Translations under genes and position numbers: made by a program
Notes under the pieces: model-generated
Databases searched by the model: none
What the model saw: only the letters and a program-made list of their open reading frames with translations
Told to the model about the DNA's origin: nothing
In this document: piece after piece, positions 19,134 through 31,664 of the stretch
How positions within the stretch are numbered: the stretch's first letter is position 1
How the letters are laid out: every line of letters begins with the position of its first letter
Assembly: GCA_902543245.1 (NCBI GenBank)
Contig: CACBXQ010000002.1
Span: 1-64,000 of the forward strand
Source of the DNA: an uncultured Pelagibacteraceae bacterium
GTDB lineage: Bacteria; Pseudomonadota; Alphaproteobacteria; Pelagibacterales; Pelagibacteraceae
Reading direction: 5' to 3'
DNA length: 64,000 bases

Positions 19134-22100
19134 AAAAATTTTAGTTGTGGGTGCTGGACCAATAATTATAGGTCAAGCGTGTGAATTTGATTACTCGGGT
19201 ACCCAAGCTTGTAAAGCATTAAAGGATGAGGGTTACAAAGTTATTTTGATTAATTCAAACCCAGCAACAATTATGACTGATCCTGGGGTGGCAGATAAAA
19301 CATATATTGAACCAATTACATTAGAGCTTTTAGAAAAAATTGTTAAAAAAGAAAAGCCTGATGCGATACTACCAACAATGGGTGGCCAAACTGCATTGAA
19401 TTTAGCAATGGACGCAGAAAAAAAAGGTCTTCTTAAAAAATACAAAATTGAGTTAATCGGAGCAAATTCAAAAGCAATATCAAACGCGGAAGATAGACAA
19501 AAATTTAGAAAAAATATGATTGATATTGGTTTAGACTTACCAAAATCAAAAATACTCAATAAATACAAAGATGCTTCCAAAGTTCTAAAACAAATAGGCT
19601 TACCTGCAATAATCAGACCAGCTTTTACCCTTGGTGGTTTAGGTGGTGGTATTGCAAAAAATAATAAAGATTTTTATAAAATCGTAAAAAATGGATTATA
19701 TGAGTCTCCCGTAAATCAAGTTCTAATAGAAGAATGCTTAGAAGGTTGGAAAGAATTTGAAATGGAGGTTGTAAGAGATAAAAAAGATAATTGTATAATC
19801 ATATGCTCAATTGAAAATTTAGATCCTATGGGAATTCATACAGGAGACTCGGTTACAGTAGCGCCAGCTCTTACATTAACTGATAAAGAATTTCAAATTA
19901 TGAGAAATGCTTCTATAGCTTGTCTTAGAAAAATTGGTGTTGAAACTGGCGGATCAAATGTGCAATTTGCCATAAACCCTAAAAATGGGAGAATGGTAAT
20001 TATTGAAATGAATCCAAGGGTTTCAAGATCATCCGCTCTTGCATCAAAAGCTACTGGCTTTCCTATTGCAAAGGTAGCTGCAAAGTTAGCTATTGGATAC
20101 ACGCTAGATGAATTAAAAAATGAAATAACAAAAGTAACACCGGCTTCCTTTGAGCCAACTATTGATTATGTTGTAACTAAAATTCCAAGATTTACTTTTG
20201 AAAAATTTTCAAACTCACCAGCAATACTTGGTACATCAATGAAATCAGTTGGAGAGGCCATGGCTATAGGTAGAAATTTCAAAGAATCACTTCAAAAAGC
20301 TCTGGTCTCTTTAGAAATTGGATTTTCAGGATTAGATAGAGTTTTACATAAAAAAGATAAAATTCTAAAAAAACTTAAACAAAATATACCAAATAAAATT
20401 TTATATGTAGCTGAAGCTTTAAGAAAAAAAATTAATATTATTAAAATTCAAAAACTGACTAAAATAGATTTGTGGTTTTTAGAACAAATAAAAGAAATTA
20501 TTGACACTGAAAATCAAATTAAAAAAGAAGGCCTGCCAAAAAATTATAATGAATTTAATCGAGTAAAATCAATAGGTTTTTCTGATAAGAAGTTGTCTGA
20601 AATAACAAATATTTCTGAAAAAATTATTAAAGCTAAAAGAACCGCTCTAAAAGTCATGCCAGTATTTAAAAAGGTAGATACTTGTGCAGCTGAATTTAAA
20701 TCTTATACGCCTTACATGTATTCAACATACCAACGAAACATGACTATTAAAACTGAATGTGAGGCTGATCCCTCAAATAAGAAAAAAATTATTATTTTAG
20801 GTGGGGGTCCAAATAGAATTGGACAAGGTATTGAATTTGATTACTGCTGCTGTCAGGCAAGTTTTGCTCTTAAGGAAGCTGGATATGAAACAATTATGAT
20901 TAATTGTAATCCAGAAACAGTTTCAACAGACTATGATACAAGTGACAGGCTTTATTTTGAACCTTTAAAGGAAGAATATGTTTTTAATATAATAAAAAAA
21001 GAAATGCAGAATGGAGAGGTTTTAGGTATTATTGCCCAGTTTGGTGGTCAAACACCAATCAAACTAGCAAAATTTTTAAATGATAATAATTTACCAATTT
21101 TAGGGACACAATACTCATCAATAGATTTAGCAGAGGATAGAGATCTTTTTAGAAATTTAATAAACAAACTCAAACTAAAACAAGCTGATAGTGGTATTGC
21201 CAAAACATACAATCAGGCAATTAAAATTTCGAAAAAAATTGGATTACCTTTGGTAGTCAGACCTTCGTATGTTTTGGGAGGTAGGGCTATGGAAATAGTT
21301 TACGAAAAAAATCAACTCAATAATTTTATTAAAGAAGCATTTAAGGCTGCTGAAGAAAATCCAATATTAATTGATAAATTTATTAATAACGCTATGGAAA
21401 TAGATGTTGATGCTTTAAGTGATGGAAAAAATGTATTTGTTGCTGGTATAATGCAACATATAGAAGAAGCAGGGATTCATTCAGGCGATTCGGCATGTTG
21501 CCTCCCTCCAATTTCAATTAAAAAAGAGTTAATTGATGAAATAAAAATTCAAACTAAAAAACTTGCTTTGGCATTAAAAGTTAGAGGTTTCATGAATATA
21601 CAATTTGCTGTTAAAAAAGATGAAATATATGTAATTGAAGTAAATCCTAGAGCAAGCAGAACAGTTCCATTTGTATCAAAAGCAAAAGGAATACCTCTTG
21701 CAAAAATAGCCTCCAGAATAATGGCAGGTGAAAAATTAACAAAATTTAATTTAAAAAATAAAAATAAAAATATGTTTGCAGTTAAAGAAGCTGTATTTCC
21801 ATTTAATAAATTCCCAAACGTTGATGTGTTACTTGGACCAGAAATGAAATCAACTGGTGAAGTTATGGGAATTGACAAGGATTTTGGCTTAGCTTACGCG
21901 AAAAGCCAAATAGCTGCAGCTAATTCATTACCTACTAAGGGATTGGCATTTATATCTTTAAAAAATAGCCATAAAGTCGAAGGAGTAGATCTAGCTAAAC
22001 AATTATTAAAACTTAATTTTACATTATGTGGGACAGGAGGAACTGCAGATTTTATAAGAAAACATGGAATGAGATGTAAAAAAATAAATAAGGTTAGTGG

Positions 22101-22332
22101 AGGATCGCCTCATATCGTAGATGTGCTTAACTCTAAAAAAATTGCTTTAGTAATTAACACTGGAGGGGGTAATAGTGAGCATCGATTAAATGATGCTATA
22201 GCATTAAGAAGAGCAACATTAATTAATAAAGTTCCTTATTGCACTAACATGTCCACTGCTCAAGCCTGTTTGGAAGGTATAAGATCTTTAAAAACAAAAA
22301 AAATAACAGCCACTTCTTTACAAGATATTTAA
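19111..22332 (+). CDS. carB: Carbamoyl-phosphate synthase large subunit
   Basis: The 1073-residue synthetase has two homologous ATP-grasp halves: [22 protein letters not shown] at the start and [19 protein letters not shown] near residue 560, each followed by a carboxy-phosphate/carbamate kinase domain ([18 protein letters not shown]). A C-terminal MGS-like allosteric domain begins near residue 940 ([15 protein letters not shown]). Full length, no missing motifs. It overlaps carA by 23 nt, so the two subunits are translationally coupled. Confidence 0.98.
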   Translation: MPKRKDIRKILVVGAGPIIIGQACEFDYSGTQACKALKDEGYKVILINSNPATIMTDPGVADKTYIEPITLELLEKIVKKEKPDAILPTMGGQTALNLAMDAEKKGLLKKYKIELIGANSKAISNAEDRQKFRKNMIDIGLDLPKSKILNKYKDASKVLKQIGLPAIIRPAFTLGGLGGGIAKNNKDFYKIVKNGLYESPVNQVLIEECLEGWKEFEMEVVRDKKDNCIIICSIENLDPMGIHTGDSVTVAPALTLTDKEFQIMRNASIACLRKIGVETGGSNVQFAINPKNGRMVIIEMNPRVSRSSALASKATGFPIAKVAAKLAIGYTLDELKNEITKVTPASFEPTIDYVVTKIPRFTFEKFSNSPAILGTSMKSVGEAMAIGRNFKESLQKALVSLEIGFSGLDRVLHKKDKILKKLKQNIPNKILYVAEALRKKINIIKIQKLTKIDLWFLEQIKEIIDTENQIKKEGLPKNYNEFNRVKSIGFSDKKLSEITNISEKIIKAKRTALKVMPVFKKVDTCAAEFKSYTPYMYSTYQRNMTIKTECEADPSNKKKIIILGGGPNRIGQGIEFDYCCCQASFALKEAGYETIMINCNPETVSTDYDTSDRLYFEPLKEEYVFNIIKKEMQNGEVLGIIAQFGGQTPIKLAKFLNDNNLPILGTQYSSIDLAEDRDLFRNLINKLKLKQADSGIAKTYNQAIKISKKIGLPLVVRPSYVLGGRAMEIVYEKNQLNNFIKEAFKAAEENPILIDKFINNAMEIDVDALSDGKNVFVAGIMQHIEEAGIHSGDSACCLPPISIKKELIDEIKIQTKKLALALKVRGFMNIQFAVKKDEIYVIEVNPRASRTVPFVSKAKGIPLAKIASRIMAGEKLTKFNLKNKNKNMFAVKEAVFPFNKFPNVDVLLGPEMKSTGEVMGIDKDFGLAYAKSQIAAANSLPTKGLAFISLKNSHKVEGVDLAKQLLKLNFTLCGTGGTADFIRKHGMRCKKINKVSGGSPHIVDVLNSKKIALVINTGGGNSEHRLNDAIALRRATLINKVPYCTNMSTAQACLEGIRSLKTKKITATSLQDI

Positions 22333-22338
22333 TAAGAA

Positions 22339-22995
22339 ATGAAAACAGCATTAATATTTGGCTCTTCGGGGTTAATTGGAAAAAATATTTTAGATTTAAT
22401 CTTAGGGAGTAATAAGTACAAAAAAATAAAACTTTTTGTACGCATAAACCCAGAATTAGATGACTCACGAATTGAAATAATTAAATCTGACTTTATCAAT
22501 TTTGATGAAATAAAAAGTAAAATAGTAGGAGATGATTGTTTTTTTTGTATTGGTACTATTAGATCTTCTACTCCAAACGAAGAGGAATACACAAGAATAG
22601 AATATGACATTCCTGTTACAATTGCTAAAATTGCAAAGTCAAACTCGGTAAATAATTTTACGTATGTATCTTCAATAGGTGCAAGTATAAAAGCATCTAG
22701 TCTTTATTTAAAAAATAAAGGTTTAGTTGAACAGGATCTAAAAGAAATGAATTTTACAAAACTTTCAATAATTAGACCTTCGATATTGCTTGGTAAAAGA
22801 AAATATTTTAGATTAGGAGAAACAATTGGCCAATATGGAATGTTAACATTTTCACCATTGATGCATGGTAGAATTAAAAAATACAGACCCATAAAAGCTA
22901 TTGACGTTGCTCAATCTATTATCAAAATTACTGAAAATAATTACAATAAAGTTATTTTTGAATCTGATGAACTTGAGCTTATTTCAAAATCTTGA
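22339..22995 (+). CDS. NAD(P)-binding atypical SDR protein (HTATIP2-like)
   Basis: 218-residue protein with an N-terminal Rossmann motif ALIFGSSGLIGKNIL (glycine-rich GxxGxxG), CFFCIGTIRSS near residue 70, FTYVSSIGA near 112 and IIRPSILLGKRKYF near 148. This pattern fits the short extended-SDR subgroup that includes HTATIP2/YbjT-type oxidoreductases. The substrate is unknown. It begins 6 nt after carB and probably shares its transcript. Confidence 0.7.
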   Translation: MKTALIFGSSGLIGKNILDLILGSNKYKKIKLFVRINPELDDSRIEIIKSDFINFDEIKSKIVGDDCFFCIGTIRSSTPNEEEYTRIEYDIPVTIAKIAKSNSVNNFTYVSSIGASIKASSLYLKNKGLVEQDLKEMNFTKLSIIRPSILLGKRKYFRLGETIGQYGMLTFSPLMHGRIKKYRPIKAIDVAQSIIKITENNYNKVIFESDELELISKS

Positions 22996-23011
22996 TATAA
23001 TTAATTAAATT

Positions 23012-23518
23012 ATGATTAAAAAAATTATTTTATTCCTTTTTCTATTCCCAAGCATAACTTTTGGTGGATCAATGAATATGATTGGTGAAAAAGGTAAGGC
23101 TGAGGAGATTGATAGAATTATTACAGTAAAAATGTACGATAATTTTTATGAACCAAATCAAATTAAAGTAAAAAAAAATGAAACAATTAAATTTATTGTT
23201 TATAATCTTGGCGAGCTAGTACACGAATTTAATATTGCTACAAAAGATATGCATATTAAACATCAACCTGAAATGATGAAGATGGTTGAACACGAAATTC
23301 TCTTACCAAATAAAATTGACAAAAAAAAAATGAAAGAAATGTCAAAAATAGACCATGCGATGGGTCATTCACATTCAAATAGTGTATTACTTGAGCCAAA
23401 AAATTCTGGGGAAATCATCTGGAAATTTAGTTCAAATATGAAGTTAGAAGCTGCATGCAATATTCCTGGTCACTATGAGAGCGAGATGATAGCAAAAATA
23501 ATAGTTTCTGAAATCTAA
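23012..23518 (+). CDS. Exported cupredoxin-like copper protein
   Basis: 168 residues with a signal peptide (1 to about 18), then a plastocyanin-like beta-sandwich: VKMYDNFYEPNQIKVKKNE, the first copper ligand His in LGELVHEFNI, and the C-terminal ligand loop ACNIPGHYESEM giving Cys, His and Met. Between them is a roughly 65-residue insert rich in Met, His and Lys (for example HAMGHSHSN) that could bind extra copper. Electron carrier or periplasmic copper chaperone; the role is inferred. It converges on and overlaps the next gene by 4 nt. Confidence 0.75.
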   Translation: MIKKIILFLFLFPSITFGGSMNMIGEKGKAEEIDRIITVKMYDNFYEPNQIKVKKNETIKFIVYNLGELVHEFNIATKDMHIKHQPEMMKMVEHEILLPNKIDKKKMKEMSKIDHAMGHSHSNSVLLEPKNSGEIIWKFSSNMKLEAACNIPGHYESEMIAKIIVSEI

Positions 23519-24177
23519 TCTACTTTCCAATCAGTTTGAAAAGACACATAATTCACCTGTAAACAACGCCTCTCCTTTACGATTTTTTTTTTTTCCATAC
23601 CGTGCCAAGTATTAGGCCCACTTGAGAAGAAATAACCATAATTATCTCTATAGGGAAGTGTCTTTACTTTATTAAGATTATTATCATAAAAATCTGTACC
23701 CAATTCCTCACTTTCGTTGTGCTTATTTACAAATAGTAAACAAGACATTAATTTTTCTTTAATATCACAATGAGGTTTTAACCAAAAACCAGCTCTATCG
23801 CATATAACCTCAACCCTTACAAAAGATTTAGATAGATCTTTATCTATAAGTTTTGAGATATTTTCATATGTATTTTTATTTTGAAGCTCATTTATAAACT
23901 TTGTTAAATTTGGAAAATTATTTGAATTTTCTTTTGTAATAAAACATCTAAATTTCAAAGCCTTTCCACCATCAGTTATACCTTCTCTAAATTGCCCTTC
24001 TCCTCCATCAATAGCTCGAGTTCCATCGTAGTTAAGATCATGTTCAATTGGATTGTCTATTTCAGCATTTATGATCTCATTTATTTGGCCCTCTGTTAAT
24101 GGTTTATTGAGTTCCCAGTGCTCAAAAGGTTTTTCATATTTTTTAGAATTATTTTTAATTGATGATAAAAATGACAT
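23515..24177 (-). CDS. 2-oxoglutarate/Fe(II)-dependent oxygenase-like protein
   Basis: 220 residues. The jelly-roll metal triad can be read as PHCD (His-x-Asp) near residue 133, WHGM (distal His) near 190 and the 2-oxoglutarate-binding Arg in RRCLQVNY near 203, spaced as in prolyl-hydroxylase-type dioxygenases. The substrate is unknown. It lies directly behind the Elm1-like gene, sharing one base with it, so the two may act together. The N-terminal 60 residues are polar and Asp/Glu-rich. Confidence 0.7.
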   Translation of the reverse strand: MSFLSSIKNNSKKYEKPFEHWELNKPLTEGQINEIINAEIDNPIEHDLNYDGTRAIDGGEGQFREGITDGGKALKFRCFITKENSNNFPNLTKFINELQNKNTYENISKLIDKDLSKSFVRVEVICDRAGFWLKPHCDIKEKLMSCLLFVNKHNESEELGTDFYDNNLNKVKTLPYRDNYGYFFSSGPNTWHGMEKKKIVKERRCLQVNYVSFQTDWKVD

Positions 24178-25115
24178 TAGTATATTTTTTCTTTTATTTC
24201 TTTTGCTATTCTATTGGTTTCATCTAATTTTTTATACGTCCAATCTTCAAGATTTTTATCTAACTTTTTAATTATATTTAATTTTGTAAACAAGTCTCTA
24301 AATTTTTTAAATCTATAATCATTTTTTTTTGCTGGCAATTCCTCAACATAAACTGGTTTTCCAGTAATTGCCGCTTCTGATATCATAGATGTTGAGTCGC
24401 ATGTCACTACTAAATATTTTGATATTGCTAATGTTGATAAGTAAGCTCTTTTATCAACTTCATTTATTGCTAGATGATTTTCACCTAAAATTTCTGAGGT
24501 CATTGTGATTATATTTTTGGGAGTTCTAATTGAAGGAATCGCAATGACTTGTAATTTATTTAATTCGGAAATTTTTTTAACTTTTAAGAGAACTCTTTCG
24601 ATAATTTGATTTGAATAATTATAGTATTTGTTAGGTCCACCTATAATAAGACCTAAATAATTTTTTTTATTATCAAGTCTGCCAACAAGGTAATCTTTGC
24701 TAGAGCTAATTTCTTGTTCAGTCAGATAATGTATTGCACCCTTTGATGAAATTACATTGTCGCCCGTAACGCCATCATGTTCTGGTGTGACAATAATATC
24801 AAAATATTTTAAGTTAACTTTTGGGTCTTGAATATGAATATTTATAATTTTTTTTTGTGAATTTTTTTTTAAATAAATTGAAGGAACGACACTTTTTCTT
24901 CCACAAGATATTATAATATCATAATTTGTGGCATCAAAATGCTTGTAAACCTTATTAGAAATAGGTGTTAATTTTGGTGGTATAAATTTCCAAAAATTGT
25001 TTAGTTCAACTTTATGGTGTGTAAAATCTAGATCAAGAGCCTTTGCTAATCCCTCGACTTGACTAATCATTCCATGCATACCTTCTGTTAACAATAAACC
25101 TTTTAATTTTTTCAT
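24177..25115 (-). CDS. Mitochondrial-fission ELM1-like family protein
   Basis: 312-residue protein of the bacterial family related to plant ELM1 (often misnamed nucleoside-diphosphate-sugar epimerase). Recognisable parts are the N-terminal TEGMHGMISQVEGLAKALD, PDIISCGRKS-like stretch IIISCGRKSVVPS near residue 66, IHIQDPKVNLKYFD near 93, GGPNKYYNY near 159 and the GT-B-like end VTCDSTSMISEAAITGKPVYVEEL near 237. The overall architecture suggests a GT-B glycosyltransferase-like fold; biochemical role unknown. Confidence 0.75.
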   Translation of the reverse strand: MKKLKGLLLTEGMHGMISQVEGLAKALDLDFTHHKVELNNFWKFIPPKLTPISNKVYKHFDATNYDIIISCGRKSVVPSIYLKKNSQKKIINIHIQDPKVNLKYFDIIVTPEHDGVTGDNVISSKGAIHYLTEQEISSSKDYLVGRLDNKKNYLGLIIGGPNKYYNYSNQIIERVLLKVKKISELNKLQVIAIPSIRTPKNIITMTSEILGENHLAINEVDKRAYLSTLAISKYLVVTCDSTSMISEAAITGKPVYVEELPAKKNDYRFKKFRDLFTKLNIIKKLDKNLEDWTYKKLDETNRIAKEIKEKIY

Positions 25116-25136
25116 TAATTACTATATAGCTTTCAT

Positions 25137-26084
25137 ATGAGTGAAAAGCCAACTAAGCATACAAAAGTGTTAATAATTGGATCAGGTCCTGCAGGATATA
25201 CAGCTGCAGTTTATGCGGCGAGAGCAATGTTAAAACCAGTTTTAGTTCATGGTATGCAGCCTGGAGGTCAATTAACTATAACTACAGATGTAGAAAATTA
25301 TCCTGGGTTTGCCGATGTAATACAAGGACCTTGGTTAATGGAACAAATGAAGGAGCAGGCAAAAACTGTAGGAACAGAATTAATAGAGGATCATATATCT
25401 TCTGTTGATCTTAAATCATCTCCATTTGTTGCCATAGGAGATAGTGGAGATAGATATACGGCAGACTCAATTATTATTTCTACAGGAGCCCAAGCTAGAT
25501 GGCTAAATTTAGAGTCAGAACAAAAATATAAAGGCTTTGGTGTATCAGCTTGTGCAACATGTGATGGTTTTTTCTTTAAAGATAAAACAGTAGCGGTAGT
25601 AGGTGGTGGAAATGCAGCAGTAGAAGAAGCTATGTTTCTCACAAAATTTGCCTCAAAAGTAAAACTTATTCATAGAAGAGATTCTTTAAGAGCTGAAAAG
25701 TTGTTACAAAAAAAATTAATGGAAAATAAAAAAATTGAAATTATTTGGGATAGCGTTGTGGAAGAAGTAATTGGAGACGAAGATCCTAAAAACGTAAAAG
25801 GTCTTAAAATTAAAAATATTAAAACAAATAACATTGAGGAATTAAAAATAGATGGTCTTTTTATTGCAATCGGACATGACCCTGCAACACAACTATTTAA
25901 GAATCAACTTAAAATGGATAATGAGGGATACTTAATCACTAAACCTGATTCAACCGAAACAAATATACCTGGAGTATACGCAGCAGGAGATGTAAAAGAT
26001 AAAACATTTAGACAAGCGGTAACGGCTGCCGGAATGGGTTGTATGGCTGCTCTTGAAGCTGAAAAGCACCTTTCACATAATTAA
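25137..26084 (+). CDS. trxB: Thioredoxin reductase
   Basis: NADPH-dependent flavoprotein that reduces thioredoxin. FAD-binding GSGPAGYTAA at residues 16-25, the redox-active CATC at 139-142, the NADPH-binding GGGNAAVEEA near 157 and a C-terminal GVYAAGDVKDKTFRQAVTAAG motif. 315 residues, the normal low-molecular-weight type. Divergent from the Elm1-like gene with a 21-nt gap, so the promoters must overlap that gene. Confidence 0.97.
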   Translation: MSEKPTKHTKVLIIGSGPAGYTAAVYAARAMLKPVLVHGMQPGGQLTITTDVENYPGFADVIQGPWLMEQMKEQAKTVGTELIEDHISSVDLKSSPFVAIGDSGDRYTADSIIISTGAQARWLNLESEQKYKGFGVSACATCDGFFFKDKTVAVVGGGNAAVEEAMFLTKFASKVKLIHRRDSLRAEKLLQKKLMENKKIEIIWDSVVEEVIGDEDPKNVKGLKIKNIKTNNIEELKIDGLFIAIGHDPATQLFKNQLKMDNEGYLITKPDSTETNIPGVYAAGDVKDKTFRQAVTAAGMGCMAALEAEKHLSHN

Positions 26085-26092
26085 AAAATCAT

Positions 26093-28306
<2,214 letters not shown>

Positions 28307-28333
28307 TTAATATATAATTAATTTGTTACATTT

Positions 28334-30505
28334 ATGCAAAACACTTATCAAGATTTAATTACAGATATTCAAAGCAAAAGTTCAAGTATTAGTGGAAAGC
28401 TGGAAGGTGGTAAAAAATTTAAAATCAAATCTGATTTTAAGCCAGCTGGTGATCAACCAGAAGCGATCAAAAAACTGGTTAAAAGTGCAAAAAAAGGCGA
28501 ATTTAACCAGGTTCTGCTTGGAGTAACTGGTTCAGGAAAAACATTTACTATGGCAAAAGTCATTGAGGAAACCAATAGACCAGCTCTAATACTAGCTCCA
28601 AATAAAACTTTAGCAGCTCAGCTCTATGGAGAGATGAAGGGATTTTTTCCAGACAATGCAGTTGAATATTTTGTATCTTACTACGACTACTACACTCCAG
28701 AGGCTTATGTACCAAGATCAGACACATACATAGAGAAAGAGGCATCCATAAATGAACAAATAGACAGAATGAGACACTCAGCTACTAGATCATTATTAGA
28801 GAGGGATGACGTATTAATTGTTGCAAGTGTTTCATGCATCTATGGATTGGGTTCTGTCGAGGCATATAGTAAGATGACTTTAACACTTCAAAAGAACAAT
28901 GATTATAATAGAGAGCAAATAATAAAATCTTTGGTAAGTCTTCAATATAAAAGAAATGATCAAAACTTTTATAGAGGAACATTTAGGGCAAGAGGTGAAT
29001 ATTTAGAAATATTCCCCTCTCATTTAGAAGACAGGGCATGGAGACTTAGTTTATTTGGAGATAAGTTAGATAAGATTGAAGAGTTTGATCCTTTAACTGG
29101 AGATATGGTTAGAGAATTAAATTTTGTTAAAGTCTACGCAAATAGTCACTATATCACTCCAAAACCTACCATAGAACAAGCGGTAATAAATATTAGAAAA
29201 GAATTAGAGGTAACATTAAAAAAACATAAAGCTGAAAATAAATTACTTGAGGCACAAAGACTAGAAGAAAGAACTAAATTTGATTTAGAAATGATTGAAG
29301 CAACTGGCTCTTGTGCGGGTATTGAAAATTATTCAAGATTTCTTTCAGGAAGAAAACCAGGAGAACCACCTCCTACTCTATTTGAATATTTTCCAGATAA
29401 TACATTAATATTTGTTGATGAATGTCATGTTACCGTTCCTCAGCTGAATGGTATGTTTAAAGGTGATAGATCTAGAAAAAGTACGTTAGCTGAATTTGGT
29501 TTTAGATTACCCTCTTGTATGGATAATAGACCTCTTAAATTTGAGGAATGGGACATGATGAGAACACAAACTGTCTTTGTATCTGCTACACCAGGTCCAT
29601 GGGAGCTAGAGCAAACTAAAGGCAAATATATTGATCAGGTGATTAGACCTACTGGACTAATTGATCCACCAGTTGAAGTAAGACCTGCAAAAAACCAGGT
29701 AGACGATTTAATGCATGAATGTAAAACAACTATTGAAAATAATCACAGGGTTTTAGTTACGACTTTAACAAAAAAAATGGCAGAGGATTTAACGGAATAT
29801 CTGCATGAAAATGGCATTAAAGTTAGGTATCTTCATTCTGATATTGATACTCTTGAAAGGATAGAAATCATGAGAGATCTTAGATTGGGAGTGTTTGATG
29901 TTTTGGTGGGAATTAATCTTTTAAGAGAAGGGCTTGATATTCCTGAATGTGCGTTAGTTGGCATATTAGATGCCGATAAAGAGGGTTTTTTGAGATCTGA
30001 AACATCGCTTATTCAGACTATTGGAAGAGCTGCGAGAAATTTAGATGGAAAAGTTATTTTGTATGCAGATAAGGAAACTAAAAGTATTAAAAAAGCTATT
30101 AAAGAAACCGATAGAAGAAGAGGTATTCAACTAGATTACAATAAAAAACATAATATAAGTGCAGCAACTGTAAAAAAAGAAATAAGCGATGTATTAGAAA
30201 GTGTTTATGAGAAAGATTATGTAACTATAGGTACGGGTGCAAATGTAGGTGGAAATTTAAAAAAACACTTAAAAGCTTTGAACAAAAAAATGAAAGAATC
30301 TGCTACAAACTTAGAATTTGAGGAAGCAGCAAAAATTAGGGATGAAATAAGAAAACTTGAAAGTTCAGAATTAGAGATTACACTTAATCCAAAAGTTAAG
30401 CAGTATAATTTAAATAATAAAATTTATCCAAAAGGAAGGTCAACAATGGGCATGCCTGGTACGAGAGCTCAAAAAGGAAAAAAAAAATGGAAGCAAATAA
30501 AATAA
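28334..30505 (+). CDS. uvrB: Excinuclease ABC subunit B
   Basis: DNA-damage-verifying helicase-like subunit of nucleotide excision repair. Walker [12 protein letters not shown] near residue 64, the beta-hairpin [12 protein letters not shown] near 116, Walker B FVDECHV near 360, helicase motifs VSATPG and LREGLDIPE, and the UvrC-binding UVR motif [18 protein letters not shown] near 660. 723 residues, longer than E. coli UvrB because of N- and C-terminal basic extensions. The last 19 nt overlap the SDR gene downstream. Confidence 0.97.
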   Translation: MQNTYQDLITDIQSKSSSISGKLEGGKKFKIKSDFKPAGDQPEAIKKLVKSAKKGEFNQVLLGVTGSGKTFTMAKVIEETNRPALILAPNKTLAAQLYGEMKGFFPDNAVEYFVSYYDYYTPEAYVPRSDTYIEKEASINEQIDRMRHSATRSLLERDDVLIVASVSCIYGLGSVEAYSKMTLTLQKNNDYNREQIIKSLVSLQYKRNDQNFYRGTFRARGEYLEIFPSHLEDRAWRLSLFGDKLDKIEEFDPLTGDMVRELNFVKVYANSHYITPKPTIEQAVINIRKELEVTLKKHKAENKLLEAQRLEERTKFDLEMIEATGSCAGIENYSRFLSGRKPGEPPPTLFEYFPDNTLIFVDECHVTVPQLNGMFKGDRSRKSTLAEFGFRLPSCMDNRPLKFEEWDMMRTQTVFVSATPGPWELEQTKGKYIDQVIRPTGLIDPPVEVRPAKNQVDDLMHECKTTIENNHRVLVTTLTKKMAEDLTEYLHENGIKVRYLHSDIDTLERIEIMRDLRLGVFDVLVGINLLREGLDIPECALVGILDADKEGFLRSETSLIQTIGRAARNLDGKVILYADKETKSIKKAIKETDRRRGIQLDYNKKHNISAATVKKEISDVLESVYEKDYVTIGTGANVGGNLKKHLKALNKKMKESATNLEFEEAAKIRDEIRKLESSELEITLNPKVKQYNLNNKIYPKGRSTMGMPGTRAQKGKKKWKQIK

Positions 30506-31242
30506 TTGTTACAGGTGGTGCTACGAGAATTGGTGCAGCCATTGCAAAAAAACTATCAGGTCCAAATATTGAAATGGTAATTCATTATAATAAATCTAAG
30601 AATAAAGCTGAAATATTAAAAAAACAATTGATCAAGAATGGTACCAAAGTTTATTTAATAAAAGGTGATTTAAGTAAAGAAAAAGATTTAAATAAAATTG
30701 TAAGATTTGCAAAATTAAAATTAAAGTTTTTTAACTGCCTTATTAATAATGCATCTTTATTTGAAAATGATAAATTAGAAAATTTTTCAACGGATAGCTG
30801 GGGTAAACATTTAAGAACAAATTTAAGAACACCCGCGTTATTATCAAAAGAATTTGCAAAAAATATAAGAGGAAAAAATAATAATATTATTAATATTATT
30901 GATCAAAGAGTTTTTAAGCTTACACCTTTTTTTTTCTCATATACAATCAGTAAGACAGGTCTTTATACACTTACAAAAACTAGTGCAATGAGTTTAGCAC
31001 CAAAAATTAGAGTAAATGGAATTGCTCCTGGCCCCACAATTAAAAATAAAAGACAATCTGAAAAACATTTTAAAAAACAATTCATGGCTACTCCTCTCAA
31101 AAAACAGGTTAATGTAAATGAAATTTGTAATGCAGTTGATTTTTTCATAAAAAATACTTCTATTACAGGACAGGTGCTGGCCATTGATAGTGGTCAAAAT
31201 TTAAACTGGCAAACACCAGATATAATGAATGGAAAAGAATGA
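30487..31242 (+). CDS. Pteridine-reductase-like SDR (FolM type)
   Basis: Classical short-chain dehydrogenase of 251 residues. The cofactor motif is [15 protein letters not shown]: an Arg in the TGxxxRxG form is the mark of pteridine reductases (PTR1, FolM). Further motifs are NNAS near residue 85, the catalytic Tyr/Lys in [11 protein letters not shown] near 156 and VNGIAPGPT near 178. It overlaps folB by 4 nt (ATGA), which supports a role in pterin/folate metabolism, for example reducing dihydromonapterin or dihydrofolate. The exact substrate is inferred. Confidence 0.75.
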   Translation: MEANKIIVTGGATRIGAAIAKKLSGPNIEMVIHYNKSKNKAEILKKQLIKNGTKVYLIKGDLSKEKDLNKIVRFAKLKLKFFNCLINNASLFENDKLENFSTDSWGKHLRTNLRTPALLSKEFAKNIRGKNNNIINIIDQRVFKLTPFFFSYTISKTGLYTLTKTSAMSLAPKIRVNGIAPGPTIKNKRQSEKHFKKQFMATPLKKQVNVNEICNAVDFFIKNTSITGQVLAIDSGQNLNWQTPDIMNGKE

Positions 31243-31664
31243 AAAAAAATAATCTTAAATTAATTAGAATAAATAAAAAGAAAAATTTATTTAATTATGA
31301 AAAGAAAGTTTTAATTAAAGAGCTAGTTTTAGATTTAAAGCTTGGATATTATGAATTCGAAAAAGAGAGTGCTCAAAAAGTTAAATTTAATGTTGAAGTA
31401 AATTATGAAGATAAACAACCATCTAATGACAAAGATTTAAAATCGATCGTTAATTATGCTAAAATAGTAAAACTAATTAAAAAGCTAATAAAAAATAAAC
31501 ACTATAATTTCCTTGAAACCTTGGCTGAAGATGTATTCGATGAACTATTCAAAGATAGAAGAATTGATAAAATTAGCCTTAAAATTGAAAAACTTGAAAT
31601 CATGAAAGATTGTTCATCTGTTGGTATTCAAATTTCTAAAAAAAGAAGCCATGATAAGTTCTGA
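31239..31664 (+). CDS. folB: Dihydroneopterin aldolase
   Basis: Converts 7,8-dihydroneopterin to 6-hydroxymethyl-dihydropterin in folate synthesis. After a basic 22-residue N-terminal extension the family pattern appears: [20 protein letters not shown], then [12 protein letters not shown] near residue 70, the FLETLAEDV helix near 89 and the catalytic Lys region [11 protein letters not shown] followed by VGIQISKKR. 141 residues. Lies between the pteridine-reductase-like gene and uvrC and overlaps both. Confidence 0.88.
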   Translation: MKKNNLKLIRINKKKNLFNYEKKVLIKELVLDLKLGYYEFEKESAQKVKFNVEVNYEDKQPSNDKDLKSIVNYAKIVKLIKKLIKNKHYNFLETLAEDVFDELFKDRRIDKISLKIEKLEIMKDCSSVGIQISKKRSHDKF

